Notes: generated by a model from the sequence alone, not told the origin. A stretch of DNA of 64,000 nt from Jeotgalibaca sp052266715 (GCA_052266715.1 JBQPRB010000007.1); one strand, 5' to 3'; counted from the stretch's first letter, positions 33,189 to 42,033 are shown. Program-made: numbers and translations.

Positions 33189-33482
33189 ATGGATAAAAAA
33201 GAGGAAATCAACATCGACCAATACATCGATGACTATCTTGAAGAAAAGCAACCGACTACTATAACGTTGACTTCCGCAGTGGCTTTGCGTCCGGAACAAA
33301 AGAATCGGATTATAGCAGCTTTTGTGAAGAAAACCAATTATGTTAAGGATTTTGAAGTTGTTGAAATCGTAGATGAGACCCTTCTGGGCGGTGTCCGTTT
33401 GGAGTCTGATAATCATTTCTTCGATAATACAATTCGTCATGACTTAACGCAATTGCAACAACATATTTTAGAAGGCCAATGA
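33189..33482 (+). CDS. atpH: ATP synthase F1 subunit delta, short form lacking the N-terminal domain
   Basis: Delta links the b stalk to the top of F1 and is normally about 180 residues. This gene encodes only 97. The C-terminal half is recognisable (TSAVALRPEQKNRI...VDETLLGGVRLESDNHFFDNTIRHDL). The helical N-terminal domain, which binds the N-termini of alpha, is replaced by a short acidic leader (MDKKEEINIDQYIDDYLEE). The start is one base after the atpF stop with AAGGATTGG upstream, so there is no space for the missing part. The frame is intact. The complex must anchor its stalk differently, or the missing domain is dispensable. Confidence 0.88.
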   Translation: MDKKEEINIDQYIDDYLEEKQPTTITLTSAVALRPEQKNRIIAAFVKKTNYVKDFEVVEIVDETLLGGVRLESDNHFFDNTIRHDLTQLQQHILEGQ

Positions 33483-33501
33483 GATTGAAGAGGTGAAGAA
33501 T

Positions 33502-35013
33502 GTGGCAGTGAATAAAGAAGAATTACATTCTTTGATCAAGCAAAGAATCAGCTCTTTTCAATCGACTCCAAAAATTGAGGAAATTGGAAAGCTGACTTAT
33601 GTAGGTGACGGTATAGCCCGTGCCACAGGTTTAACTAATGTCATGAGTGGTGAACTGTTGGAATTCCAAAATGGCACCATTGGTATGGCTCAAAACCTGG
33701 AAAAAGAAGATGTGGGTATCGTCATATTCGGACCTTACTCCGATATTCACGAAGGAGACATCGTCAAAAGAACAGGTCGTATCATGGAAGTGCCAGTTGG
33801 AGAATCCCTGATCGGCCGAGTAGTCGATGCTTTAGGAAGTCCAATTGATGGACAAGGTCCTATTTTAACAACCAAGACCCGTCCTGTAGAAGCAGAAGCA
33901 CCTGGTGTTATGGACCGTCAATCAGTAGCAGAACCCTTGCAAACAGGTATCAAAGCGATTGATTCTCTCGTACCAATTGGGAGAGGACAACGGGAATTAA
34001 TCATCGGTGACCGTAAAACAGGTAAAACCACAATTGCTGTTGATACAATTTTGAATCAACGAGGAAAAAATGTTATCTGTATTTACGTTGCTATTGGACA
34101 AAAAGAATCTTCTGTTCGTAACTTAACGGAAACACTTAAAAAGCACCGTGCTTTGGATTACACAATCATTGTATCAGCTAGTGCTTCTCAACCTGCACCC
34201 ATGCTATATATAGCTCCTTACACAGCCACAGCGATGGCTGAAGAATATATGTATAATGGTAAGCATGTTTTAGTTATTTATGATGATTTGTCCAAACAGG
34301 CCGCAGCTTATCGAGAAATGTCTCTATTGCTGAGAAGACCACCTGGCCGTGAAGCTTATCCAGGGGATATCTTTTATTTGCATTCTCGTCTACTGGAACG
34401 GTCCGCAAAATTGAATGATAAATTGGGAGGCGGCTCCATTACCTCCTTACCAATCGTTGAAACACAAGCAGGCGATATTTCCGCGTATATTCCAACAAAC
34501 GTTATTTCAATCACAGATGGGCAAATTTTTCTGGAAAGCGATTTGTTCTTTGGTGGTATTCGTCCAGCCATTTCGGCCGGTCTATCCGTTTCACGGGTAG
34601 GTGGATCCGCTCAAACGAAAGCGATGAAGAAAGTGTCCGGTACTTTACGTCTTGATTTAGCGTCATACCGTGAACTCGAGGCCTTTACACAATTTGGTTC
34701 CGACCTGGATGCTTCAACGCAACAACGCTTGAACCGTGGACACAGAACTGTTGAAGTGCTCAAACAAGATCTGCATGCTCCGCTTCCAGTTGAAGAGCAA
34801 GTAGTTATTCTTTATGCCTTAACAAAAGGATATTTAGATGTGGTTCCGGTTCGTGATATCGCGCGTTTTGAATCCGAACTTATGAGTCGTCTGGAAATCT
34901 CTGAACCTCATCTGTTGGAAACCATACGGGAAACAAAACAACTGCCTGATGAGGGAGAATTGACAAAAGCCATTGAATCTTTTGCGAATAGCTTTGTCCC
35001 ACATAGTCATTAA
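33502..35013 (+). CDS. atpA: ATP synthase F1 subunit alpha
   Basis: Alpha forms the non-catalytic nucleotide sites of the F1 head. The 503-residue product has P-loop GDRKTGKTT (about residues 166-174) and the SYRELEAFTQFGSDLD signature. The N-terminal helix (EELHSLIKQRISSFQS) that normally docks on the delta N-terminal domain is present although that domain is missing. GTG 33502 is preferred over GTG 33493 because AGAGGTG lies six bases upstream. Confidence 0.96.
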   Translation: MAVNKEELHSLIKQRISSFQSTPKIEEIGKLTYVGDGIARATGLTNVMSGELLEFQNGTIGMAQNLEKEDVGIVIFGPYSDIHEGDIVKRTGRIMEVPVGESLIGRVVDALGSPIDGQGPILTTKTRPVEAEAPGVMDRQSVAEPLQTGIKAIDSLVPIGRGQRELIIGDRKTGKTTIAVDTILNQRGKNVICIYVAIGQKESSVRNLTETLKKHRALDYTIIVSASASQPAPMLYIAPYTATAMAEEYMYNGKHVLVIYDDLSKQAAAYREMSLLLRRPPGREAYPGDIFYLHSRLLERSAKLNDKLGGGSITSLPIVETQAGDISAYIPTNVISITDGQIFLESDLFFGGIRPAISAGLSVSRVGGSAQTKAMKKVSGTLRLDLASYRELEAFTQFGSDLDASTQQRLNRGHRTVEVLKQDLHAPLPVEEQVVILYALTKGYLDVVPVRDIARFESELMSRLEISEPHLLETIRETKQLPDEGELTKAIESFANSFVPHSH

Positions 35014-35024
35014 GGGGTGAATAC

Positions 35025-35945
35025 ATGGCATCGTCATTGATTGATATAAAAAAACGAATTATCTCTACTCAAAAGACAAGTCAAATTACCAATGCCATGC
35101 ATATGGTATCTGCGTCAAAGTTGTCTAGAGCAGAACAAAAAGTAAAAAAATATCAGCTTTATGCGGATAAAATCCGGGAAATCGTGACCCATATTGCCGG
35201 CCAACAATTATCTATGTTGGAAGAACATGGCTCAAACCTAAGTCAAGAACAACTCATAGACTTTCATGATTTGCTGATTGAGCGTGAAGTGAAAAAAACA
35301 GGTTACTTAATTATTTCGACGGATAAAGGATTAGCGGGTAGTTACAATTCATCTATCTTTAAATCAACCCGTCAAATGATTGAAGATGATCATAAAACCT
35401 CCGGAGAATACACGATTATTTCCATTGGAGAAACATTGGCACGTGATTTACAGAAACATCAAATAGCGGTTGAGCGTATTGTTCCGGATTTGAGCGACCA
35501 GCCATCTTTTGAAGATGTACGTGGAATAGTTTCTCTGGTTGTGGAATATTATCGTAATGAAGAATTTGATGAGTTGTATGTCTGTTATAACCATCATATT
35601 AACGCCATAAGCTCTGAATTCCGTGCTGAAAAAATGTTGCCTCTTTCTGATTTGGATGTTCGCGAAGCAGAAGAATATGAAGTCGAATATTTATTTGAAC
35701 CAACGAAGGAAGACATTTTGGAAGTTCTTCTTCCACAGTACGCAGAAAGCTTAATATATGGAGCAATCATCGATGCGAAAGCATCAGAGCATGCTTCACG
35801 GATGACAGCCATGAAAAGTGCGACGGACAATGCGAAAGACTTAATCAAACGCTTGTCATTAGAACAAAACAGAATGCGCCAAGGTGCAATTACGCAAGAA
35901 CTTACGGAAATCGTATCCGGTGCAAATGCGTTAGAAGAGAAGTAA
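35025..35945 (+). CDS. atpG: ATP synthase F1 subunit gamma
   Basis: Gamma is the central rotor shaft. The 306-residue product has the N-terminal IKKRIISTQKTSQITNAMHMVSASK helix and the C-terminal NRMRQGAITQELTEIVSGANAL helix that enter the head. It is about 20 residues longer than the common 285, with extra residues around LEEHGSNLSQEQLIDFHDL. It starts at ATG 35025 after AAGGGGTG. Confidence 0.95.
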   Translation: MASSLIDIKKRIISTQKTSQITNAMHMVSASKLSRAEQKVKKYQLYADKIREIVTHIAGQQLSMLEEHGSNLSQEQLIDFHDLLIEREVKKTGYLIISTDKGLAGSYNSSIFKSTRQMIEDDHKTSGEYTIISIGETLARDLQKHQIAVERIVPDLSDQPSFEDVRGIVSLVVEYYRNEEFDELYVCYNHHINAISSEFRAEKMLPLSDLDVREAEEYEVEYLFEPTKEDILEVLLPQYAESLIYGAIIDAKASEHASRMTAMKSATDNAKDLIKRLSLEQNRMRQGAITQELTEIVSGANALEEK

Positions 35946-35962
35946 AGGGGATGCAAAATTAC

Positions 35963-37387
35963 ATGAGAAAAGGACAAATCGTTCAAGTTATTGGGCCTGT
36001 CGTCGATGTCGGCTTTCCCCCTGATGCAGGACTACCGAATATTCACGATGCACTCCAAATCCAAAGAGTGCGTCAAAACGGTGAAGTCGAAAAAATCGTC
36101 CTGGAGGTAGCCTTGCAAATTGGAAACGGAGAAGTACGTACCATTGCAATGCAATCCACTGATGGACTGCAACGCGGGATGGAAGTGATTGATACTGGCA
36201 AACCTATCAGGGTTCCGGTAGGGACAGAAACGTTAGGTCGTGTTTTCAATGTGTTGGGCGATCCCATTGACTTGAAAGAACCATTTCCTGAGGACTATCC
36301 ACGCGAAGGTATTCATAGAGCTGCACCGACGTATGATGAATTGAGCAGTAACTATGAAATTCTTGAAACAGGAATCAAGGTAATCGACCTTTTGGCACCT
36401 TATTTAAAAGGTGGGAAAGTAGGCTTGTTTGGCGGTGCCGGTGTCGGGAAAACGGTCTTGATCCAGGAATTGATTCATAATATCGTTGAACAGCACGGTG
36501 GTATTTCTGTATTTACCGGTGTTGGTGAGCGGACACGTGAAGGAAATGACCTTTATAATGAAATGCAGGAATCCGGTGTTGGTAAGAAAACAGCAATGGT
36601 TTTCGGTCAAATGAACGAGCCGCCAGGTGCCCGTATGCGGGTAGCTTTGACGGGTTTGACGATGGCTGAACATTTCCGTGACAAAGAAAATCAAGATGTG
36701 CTTTTATTTATCGACAATATCTACCGCTTTACTCAAGCGGGGTCAGAAATATCTGCACTTTTGGGACGGATGCCATCAGCTGTAGGATACCAACCAACAT
36801 TGGCAACAGAAATGGGTGAACTGCAAGAACGGATTGCATCAACCAAGAATGGTTCGATTACGTCTATTCAAGCTATTTACGTTCCAGCAGATGACTATAC
36901 GGATCCGGCTCCCGCGACAACATTTGCCCATCTTGATTCTACAACCAACCTGGAACGTCGTTTGACGGAACAAGGTATTTATCCAGCGGTTGACCCATTG
37001 GCATCTTCTTCAAGTGGGCTTTCACCAGATATTGTGGGTGAAGAACATTATGAGGTGGCGACGGAAGTACAACATATTCTGCAACGTTATCGTGAACTTC
37101 AAGACATCATCGCCATTTTAGGTATGGATGAACTATCCGAGAATGAAAGAGAAATAGTTGGGCGCGCACGTCGCATTCAATTCTTCCTCTCTCAAAACTT
37201 CCATGTTGCGGAGTCATTTACAGGTATTCCGGGATCATACGTGCCAGTAAAAGAAACTGTAAAAGGCTTTAAGGAAATTATTGATGGAAAACACGATGAT
37301 GTACCAGAAGAGGCATTTCGAAATGTAGGAACGATTGAAGAAGTTTTGAAAAAAGCTGAGAGCCTAGGTTATAAAGGGGTGTCTTAA
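35963..37387 (+). CDS. atpD: ATP synthase F1 subunit beta
   Basis: Beta carries the catalytic sites. The 474-residue product has P-loop GGAGVGKT, GERTREGNDLY, the catalytic Glu segment and DNIYRFTQAGSE, where nearly all homologues have NIFRFTQAG (Tyr at codon 254). ATG 35963 follows AAAGGGGATG; ATG 35951 lies inside this site. The gene is between atpG and atpC as usual. Confidence 0.97.
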   Translation: MRKGQIVQVIGPVVDVGFPPDAGLPNIHDALQIQRVRQNGEVEKIVLEVALQIGNGEVRTIAMQSTDGLQRGMEVIDTGKPIRVPVGTETLGRVFNVLGDPIDLKEPFPEDYPREGIHRAAPTYDELSSNYEILETGIKVIDLLAPYLKGGKVGLFGGAGVGKTVLIQELIHNIVEQHGGISVFTGVGERTREGNDLYNEMQESGVGKKTAMVFGQMNEPPGARMRVALTGLTMAEHFRDKENQDVLLFIDNIYRFTQAGSEISALLGRMPSAVGYQPTLATEMGELQERIASTKNGSITSIQAIYVPADDYTDPAPATTFAHLDSTTNLERRLTEQGIYPAVDPLASSSSGLSPDIVGEEHYEVATEVQHILQRYRELQDIIAILGMDELSENEREIVGRARRIQFFLSQNFHVAESFTGIPGSYVPVKETVKGFKEIIDGKHDDVPEEAFRNVGTIEEVLKKAESLGYKGVS

Positions 37388-37388
37388 T

Positions 37389-37814
37389 ATGGCTGTGATG
37401 CATGTTTCTGTCATTACACCTGAGGGTACTGTTTTTGATCATCGAGCCAAAGCGGTCGATGCCCAAACGACAGATGGTGGTATTACAATCTTACCGGGCC
37501 ATATACCGATCATTGTGCCACTCGCAATTGGTGAACTAAGAGTGACGCGTGTCACTGATAGTGATGACGATAAAAATTATGTCGCAATAAACGGCGGAAT
37601 AATGGAAGTACAAGGGAATCAAGTCAATATTATTGCCAATACAGCTGAACGCTCACGCGATATCGATTTGGATAGAGCGGAGTTGGCCAAAAAAGCTGCC
37701 GAGGAATTAATGGCTGAAGCGCGTGACCAAAAGAATCTCGTTGAGTTCAATCGCGCGCGTGTTTCTCTTGCCAAAGCAATTAACCGTATCGGCGTATCTA
37801 AAAAAAGACTATAA
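37389..37814 (+). CDS. atpC: ATP synthase F1 subunit epsilon
   Basis: Epsilon is part of the central stalk and can inhibit ATP hydrolysis through its C-terminal helices. The 141-residue product has the N-terminal beta sandwich (ITPEGTVFDHRAKAVDAQT, GHIPIIVPLAIGELRV) and the two C-terminal helices (about 87-140). It follows atpD by one base and ends the operon at a terminator. Confidence 0.96.
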   Translation: MAVMHVSVITPEGTVFDHRAKAVDAQTTDGGITILPGHIPIIVPLAIGELRVTRVTDSDDDKNYVAINGGIMEVQGNQVNIIANTAERSRDIDLDRAELAKKAAEELMAEARDQKNLVEFNRARVSLAKAINRIGVSKKRL

Positions 37815-37826
37815 TCTCATCATTAG

Positions 37827-37868
37827 GCCAGAATCCTGCGTATTTGATGCAGCGGTTCTGGCTTTTTC
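37827..37868 (+). terminator. atp operon terminator
   Basis: GCCAGAA...TTCTGGC, with inner CTGC/GCAG pairing, followed by a T-rich tract. Confidence 0.8.
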
Positions 37869-37976
37869 TCTCTTTTAATAATAAAAGAAAACATATCGAA
37901 ATCGTGCTTTATAGAATTTTTTGAGTTTGAAAATCAAAATAATTGTAAAAAAAATATATTTTTAAACCATATCAGT

Positions 37977-38004
37977 TTGAAATAGCGGAATTTGCACTTA
38001 TAAT
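37977..38004 (+). promoter_or_regulatory. Promoter of ywzB-murA
   Basis: TTGAAA (37977-37982), a 16-bp spacer and TATAAT (37999-38004) lie about 140 bp before ywzB. The gap 37869-38146 is very A/T-rich and otherwise shows only a small GTGT-T6-ACAC dyad and a second -10-like TAGTAT at 38112-38117. Confidence 0.65.
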
Positions 38005-38146
38005 ACGAAGTATAAAGGTGTTTTTTTACACTATTAATGTAATGAAATTATTTATTTATTTCAATTTATTTAAAAATGTAAGCTACTATTCTTTTTTGAT
38101 TTAATTTATGTTAGTATAGTTGAAGGCTATAGGGGGGAGGGGCAGG

Positions 38147-38383
38147 ATGGATACAATGTTTTCATTCGGAATGCTGGAAATCATCTCTCATATGGTATTT
38201 ATTTTTTTGTCTTTTTGGGCTATAAAAGCCATCAGGATTGAAACTTGGATCAGAAAGAACCATATACCTGAAGCGAGAATCTTATATTTTTTTATTGCAA
38301 TTGCTTTAGGATATACAGTGAGTTCATTCTTTATTGATTTCGTGACTGTTTCACGAAACTTGGCTTTTCTAATAACTAACTAA
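38147..38383 (+). CDS. ywzB: DUF1146 family membrane protein (YwzB)
   Basis: This 78-residue protein has two hydrophobic segments (about 6-28 and 46-65) with a basic loop between (KAIRIETWIRKNHIPEARIL), typical of the DUF1146/YwzB family. The gene sits between the atp operon and murA as in Bacillus. ATG 38147 follows AGGGGGGAGGGG; an in-frame TTG at 38120 lies upstream of that site. Function is unknown; location suggests the cell envelope. Confidence 0.88.
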   Translation: MDTMFSFGMLEIISHMVFIFLSFWAIKAIRIETWIRKNHIPEARILYFFIAIALGYTVSSFFIDFVTVSRNLAFLITN

Positions 38384-38499
38384 ACCTATGACTACGTATT
38401 TCATGACAAGTGCAAATGACGCAAACTAAACAAACGATAAATACAATAGAGTTGTGAGCAACTCTAGACGCGATACACGAATTTCGGAGGGATATTTGA

Positions 38500-39810
38500 A
38501 TGGAAAAAATGATTGTCAGAGGCGGGAACCGACTTGTCGGGACAGTGAAAGCAGAAGGTGCAAAAAATGCTGTGCTTCCAATTGTTGCTGCTACAATCTT
38601 GGCTACTAAAGGTAAAACAGTATTAAAAAATGTTCCAGTTTTGTCTGATGTATACACAATTAATAACGTTTTGAAAAATATTAATATTGATACACAGTTT
38701 GACGAAAGCACTAATACAATTGTTGTGGATGCAACAGATGAAGTAAGCTGGGAAACACCTTTTGAATATGTCAGTAAAATGAGAGCATCTATAGTTGTTA
38801 TGGGACCATTATTGGGTCGCCTAGGTAGAGCAAAAGTTGCACTTCCGGGTGGATGTGCGATTGGGACACGGCCAATCGACCTGCATTTAAAAGGTTTTGA
38901 AGCAATGGGAGCATCAATTAAGATTGAAAATGGTTATGTAGAAGCAGTGGCAGAAAAATTACATGGAGCAAGAATTTACCTTGATTTCCCTAGTGTAGGC
39001 GCAACTCAGAATTTGATGATGGGTGCTGTTTATGCTGAAGGAACTACTATTTTGGAGAACGTTGCACGTGAACCTGAAATTGTTGATTTAGCACGCTTAT
39101 TAAACAGCATGGGTGCTAAAATTTTTGGTGCTGGAACTGAAACAATCCGCATTGAAGGGGTAGAGGAGCTTGTAGGGGTAACACACTCTATTATTCCTGA
39201 CCGTATCGAAACAGGCACATTCATGGTTGCTGCTGCAGTAACTAACGGAAATGTTTTAATTGAGGATGCAATTGCTGAACACAACAAACCGTTGATTTCG
39301 AAATTGAAGGAAATGGGCGTTTCGATTGAGGAAGAAGCAAGTGGTCTACGAATTATTGGACCAAAACAATTGCGTGCCACTGATGTTAAGACAATGCCAC
39401 ATCCTGGCTTCCCAACGGATATGCAAGCACAAATGACTATTGCACAACTAGTATCCCAAGGAACAAGCACAATGACGGAAACTGTTTTTGAAAATCGCTT
39501 TATGCATCTTGAAGAAATGCGTCGGATGAATGCGAATTTCAAAGTAGAAGGTCAAACTGTACTGCTGTACGGTAATTCTTCCTTCCAGGGAGCAGAAGTT
39601 GCCGCGACAGATTTGCGTGCAGCAGCAGCGCTTATCATTGCTGGTTTAGTAGCAACAGGCTATACACGCGTAACAAATTTAACACATTTAGATCGTGGTT
39701 ATTATGAATTTGACAAAAAGCTCAGAAATCTTGGAGCTGATATTGAGAGAATCGATGAGAGTGCTGAAAAATCACTTTCTTCTCAAGACCTTGATGCCTT
39801 GTTTGCATAA
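38500..39810 (+). CDS. murA: UDP-N-acetylglucosamine 1-carboxyvinyltransferase
   Basis: MurA transfers enolpyruvate from PEP to UDP-GlcNAc, the first committed step of peptidoglycan synthesis, and is the fosfomycin target. The 436-residue product has the catalytic Cys119 in PGGCAIGTRPIDLH, so it should be fosfomycin sensitive. The N-terminal KAEGAKNAVLPI substrate loop is also present. It starts at ATG 38500 after CGGAGGG. Position matches Bacillus murAA; a second paralogue may exist elsewhere. Confidence 0.97.
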   Translation: MEKMIVRGGNRLVGTVKAEGAKNAVLPIVAATILATKGKTVLKNVPVLSDVYTINNVLKNINIDTQFDESTNTIVVDATDEVSWETPFEYVSKMRASIVVMGPLLGRLGRAKVALPGGCAIGTRPIDLHLKGFEAMGASIKIENGYVEAVAEKLHGARIYLDFPSVGATQNLMMGAVYAEGTTILENVAREPEIVDLARLLNSMGAKIFGAGTETIRIEGVEELVGVTHSIIPDRIETGTFMVAAAVTNGNVLIEDAIAEHNKPLISKLKEMGVSIEEEASGLRIIGPKQLRATDVKTMPHPGFPTDMQAQMTIAQLVSQGTSTMTETVFENRFMHLEEMRRMNANFKVEGQTVLLYGNSSFQGAEVAATDLRAAAALIIAGLVATGYTRVTNLTHLDRGYYEFDKKLRNLGADIERIDESAEKSLSSQDLDALFA

Positions 39811-39847
39811 TACAAATATTTACGATTTATTTTCAGGGGGAAAAAAC

Positions 39848-40873
39848 TTGGCTAAAGATATAGGTATCGATTTGGGTACTGCTAACGTATTGATTCATGT
39901 GAAGGGTAAAGGAATCGTATTGAACGAACCTTCCGTTGTTGCTGTGGATACTGCGACGAACCGCGTGCTTGCTGTGGGGTCTGAAGCTTACCGAATGGTA
40001 GGGCGGACACCTTCTAATATCAAAGTTATTCGTCCCCTAAAAGGTGGCGTTATTGCAGACTTTGACATTACAGAGGCAATGCTGACACACTTTATTGACC
40101 GTTTGAACGTGAAAGGCTTAATGACTAAGCCAAATATTCTGATTTGCTGCCCGACAAACGTTACAGCAATAGAACAAAAAGCAATTATTGAAGCTGCTGA
40201 AAAAAGTGGCGGTAAAAACGTTTATTTAGAAGAAGAGCCTAAAGTTGCCGCTGTCGGCGCTGGTTTGGATATTTTCCAGCCAAATGGTAATATGGTTATT
40301 GATATCGGTGGAGGAACCAGTGATGTTGCTGTTCTTTCTTTGGGTGGTATCGTAACAAGCAGTTCTTTGAAACAAGCAGGGGATAAACTTGATGCAGACA
40401 TCATGAACTTCGTTAAACGATCACACAAATTACTTATTGGGGAAAGAACGGCAGAACAAATCAAGAAAGAAGTAGGTACTGCGCTTTACCCAGAGAAGAT
40501 TATTGCAATGGAAATTCGTGGTCGTGATATGGTGACTGGGTTACCACGTACCATTTCGATTAATTCGGCTGAAATATACGAAGCCATGCATGAAACATTG
40601 ATGAATATCGTTAATCAAGCTAAAGAGGTACTGGAAACAACACCTCCAGAGCTTGGTGCAGATATTATTAATACCGGGATTGTTTTAACTGGTGGGGGTT
40701 CTTTGATCGAAGGTATCGAGGAATTATTCAGCGATGAGCTGGGTGTTCCTGTGTTCGTTGCAACAGAAGCTTTAGATTCAGTTGTTTTGGGAACAGGTCT
40801 GCTACTAGAAAACATTGGCAAGTCCCGCCGCAAAAAGATTGGATTCCTGAGAAGAATTCTCCAAACAAATTAA
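39848..40873 (+). CDS. mbl: MreB-like rod-shape actin homologue Mbl
   Basis: Mbl forms membrane-bound filaments that guide peripheral peptidoglycan synthesis. The 341-residue actin-fold protein has DIGIDLGTANVLIHVKGKGIVL at the N-terminus, DIGGGTSDVAVLSLGG for phosphate 2, and LTGGGSLIEGIEE for adenosine. The start is TTG 39848 after CAGGGGG; the longer in-frame ORF reaching back to 39695 only shadows murA. It directly follows murA as Bacillus mbl does once spoIID, spoIIQ and spoIIID are removed. Its presence suggests rod-shaped or elongating cells. Confidence 0.94.
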   Translation: MAKDIGIDLGTANVLIHVKGKGIVLNEPSVVAVDTATNRVLAVGSEAYRMVGRTPSNIKVIRPLKGGVIADFDITEAMLTHFIDRLNVKGLMTKPNILICCPTNVTAIEQKAIIEAAEKSGGKNVYLEEEPKVAAVGAGLDIFQPNGNMVIDIGGGTSDVAVLSLGGIVTSSSLKQAGDKLDADIMNFVKRSHKLLIGERTAEQIKKEVGTALYPEKIIAMEIRGRDMVTGLPRTISINSAEIYEAMHETLMNIVNQAKEVLETTPPELGADIINTGIVLTGGGSLIEGIEELFSDELGVPVFVATEALDSVVLGTGLLLENIGKSRRKKIGFLRRILQTN

Positions 40874-40891
40874 ATGTAAAGGAAGTTCGTA

Positions 40892-41071
40892 ATGAAATTC
40901 GACGTTAAACCTATATTTAGAGCTCTATTTTGGATTATATTTTTCATAGTCTTGGCAGCCGTTTTATTTTTTGTGGGCCTAGCTGTGGGATATAGTGTCT
41001 TAGGAGACGGTGAAATGATGGATGTTTTCAAATATGACACTTGGCAACATATACTTGACTATATTCGTTAA
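40892..41071 (+). CDS. EpuA-like small membrane protein (annotated elsewhere as RNA polymerase beta-associated)
   Basis: This 59-residue protein has one central hydrophobic helix (FRALFWIIFFIVLAAVLFFV) preceded by a short basic N-terminus and followed by GYSVLGDGEMMDVF and WQHIL. That pattern matches the EpuA family, which databases often label DNA-directed RNA polymerase subunit beta although the evidence for that is thin. ATG 40892 follows AAAGGAAG, 18 bp after mbl. I infer a membrane or envelope role from the gene neighbourhood. Confidence 0.82.
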   Translation: MKFDVKPIFRALFWIIFFIVLAAVLFFVGLAVGYSVLGDGEMMDVFKYDTWQHILDYIR

Positions 41072-41193
41072 TCAATTAGGTAAGTTGGATTCATCCGAAC
41101 GAAGAATCAGGGTGCTTTTTATGACAAGGGTGCTCTGATTTTAAAAAGTTATTGCCAACAGTTCGCGTTTAGTGTTATAATAATAACACTGCT

Positions 41194-41265
41194 GTCGCCT
41201 TAGTGTAATGGATATCACGTAAGATTCCGGTTCTTGCAATGGGGGTTCGATTCCCTCAGGCGACG
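41194..41265 (+). tRNA. tRNA-Arg (anticodon CCG)
   Basis: A complete cloverleaf is visible. The acceptor arms are GTCGCCT and AGGCGAC. The anticodon stem is TAAGA/TCTTG with the loop TTCCGGT, giving anticodon CCG and reading CGG. The T arm is GGGTTCGATTCCC-like. The discriminator is G and CCA is not encoded. It is a solitary tRNA gene with its own terminator, not part of a cluster. Confidence 0.95.
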
Positions 41266-41276
41266 TCTTTAACGGT

Positions 41277-41312
41277 GCCCCCATCTTGTCTGTTCAAGGT
41301 GGGGGCTTTTTT
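41277..41312 (+). terminator. Terminator after tRNA-Arg
   Basis: GCCCCCATCTTG / CAAGGTGGGGGC with a six-base loop and a six-T run. Confidence 0.93.
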
Positions 41313-41364
41313 ATATCCATAGCATATTAACTTTGATAAAATAGGTGAAAGGTCAACCAAACGA

Positions 41365-41394
41365 ATTGACCATTTTTGACCAATGGTGTACAAT
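41365..41394 (+). promoter_or_regulatory. clpP promoter with CtsR operator
   Basis: The promoter is TTGACC (41366-41371), a 17-bp spacer and TACAAT (41389-41394). On the reverse strand 41365-41381 reads GGTCAAA-AAT-GGTCAAT, the CtsR direct heptad repeat with its three-base spacer. A third GGTCAA lies at about 41351. The operator covers the -35, so CtsR would block polymerase and heat would relieve it. CtsR itself is not in this window. Confidence 0.88.
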
Positions 41395-41439
41395 TATCAC
41401 TGTAAATGAAAAACATTTCTTGATTAGGAGGATAATTAA

Positions 41440-42033
41440 ATGAATCTAGTACCTACAGTAATTGAACAAACTTCTCGCGGTGAACGCGCCTATGATATTT
41501 ATTCACGCCTTTTGAAAGATCGTATCATCATGATTTCTGGTGGCATTGACGATAACTTGGCAAACTCGGTTATTGCACAATTGCTATTTTTGGATGCGCA
41601 AGACCCTGAAAAAGATATTTATATTTATATTAACTCTCCGGGTGGATCCGTATCTGCTGGTCTGGCTATTTACGATACCATGAATTTTGTAAAAGCAGAC
41701 GTTCAAACAATCGCAATGGGTATGGCTGCATCAATGGGAAGTTTCTTATTGACGGCTGGAACCAAAGGTAAACGATTCGCTTTGCCTAATGCTGAAATCA
41801 TGATTCACCAACCACTGGGTGGAGCACAAGGTCAGGCAACTGAAATCGAAATCGCGGCCAGACATATCTTGGCAACGCGTGAACGCCTAAATAAAATCTT
41901 GGTTGAAAGAACAGGTCAACCGATCGAAGTAATCGAACGTGATACTGATCGTGATAACTACATGACAGCTGAACAAGCGAAAGAATACGGTTTGATTGAT
42001 CAAGTAATGGAAAGTTCAAAAAACCTGAAATAA
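41440..42033 (+). CDS. clpP: ATP-dependent Clp protease proteolytic subunit
   Basis: ClpP is the tetradecameric serine protease that works with ClpX, ClpC or ClpE. The 197-residue product has catalytic Ser98 in MAASMGS, His123 in MIHQP and an Asp near 172. It starts at ATG 41440 after AGGAGG. Expression is predicted to be CtsR-controlled. A terminator follows (42048-42083). Confidence 0.98.
   Translation: MNLVPTVIEQTSRGERAYDIYSRLLKDRIIMISGGIDDNLANSVIAQLLFLDAQDPEKDIYIYINSPGGSVSAGLAIYDTMNFVKADVQTIAMGMAASMGSFLLTAGTKGKRFALPNAEIMIHQPLGGAQGQATEIEIAARHILATRERLNKILVERTGQPIEVIERDTDRDNYMTAEQAKEYGLIDQVMESSKNLK

Noticed and set aside
33189..33482. Frameshift as the cause of the short delta subunit
   Set aside because: No delta N-terminal coding sequence exists in any frame between atpF and atpH; atpF ends one base before the start.
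39030..39542. 170-codon reverse-strand frame inside murA
   Set aside because: Shadow frame opposite a conserved enzyme.
39695..39847. N-terminal extension of Mbl beginning inside murA
   Set aside because: The 51 extra residues are out-of-frame murA sequence; a TTG start with a good ribosome-binding site lies at 39848.
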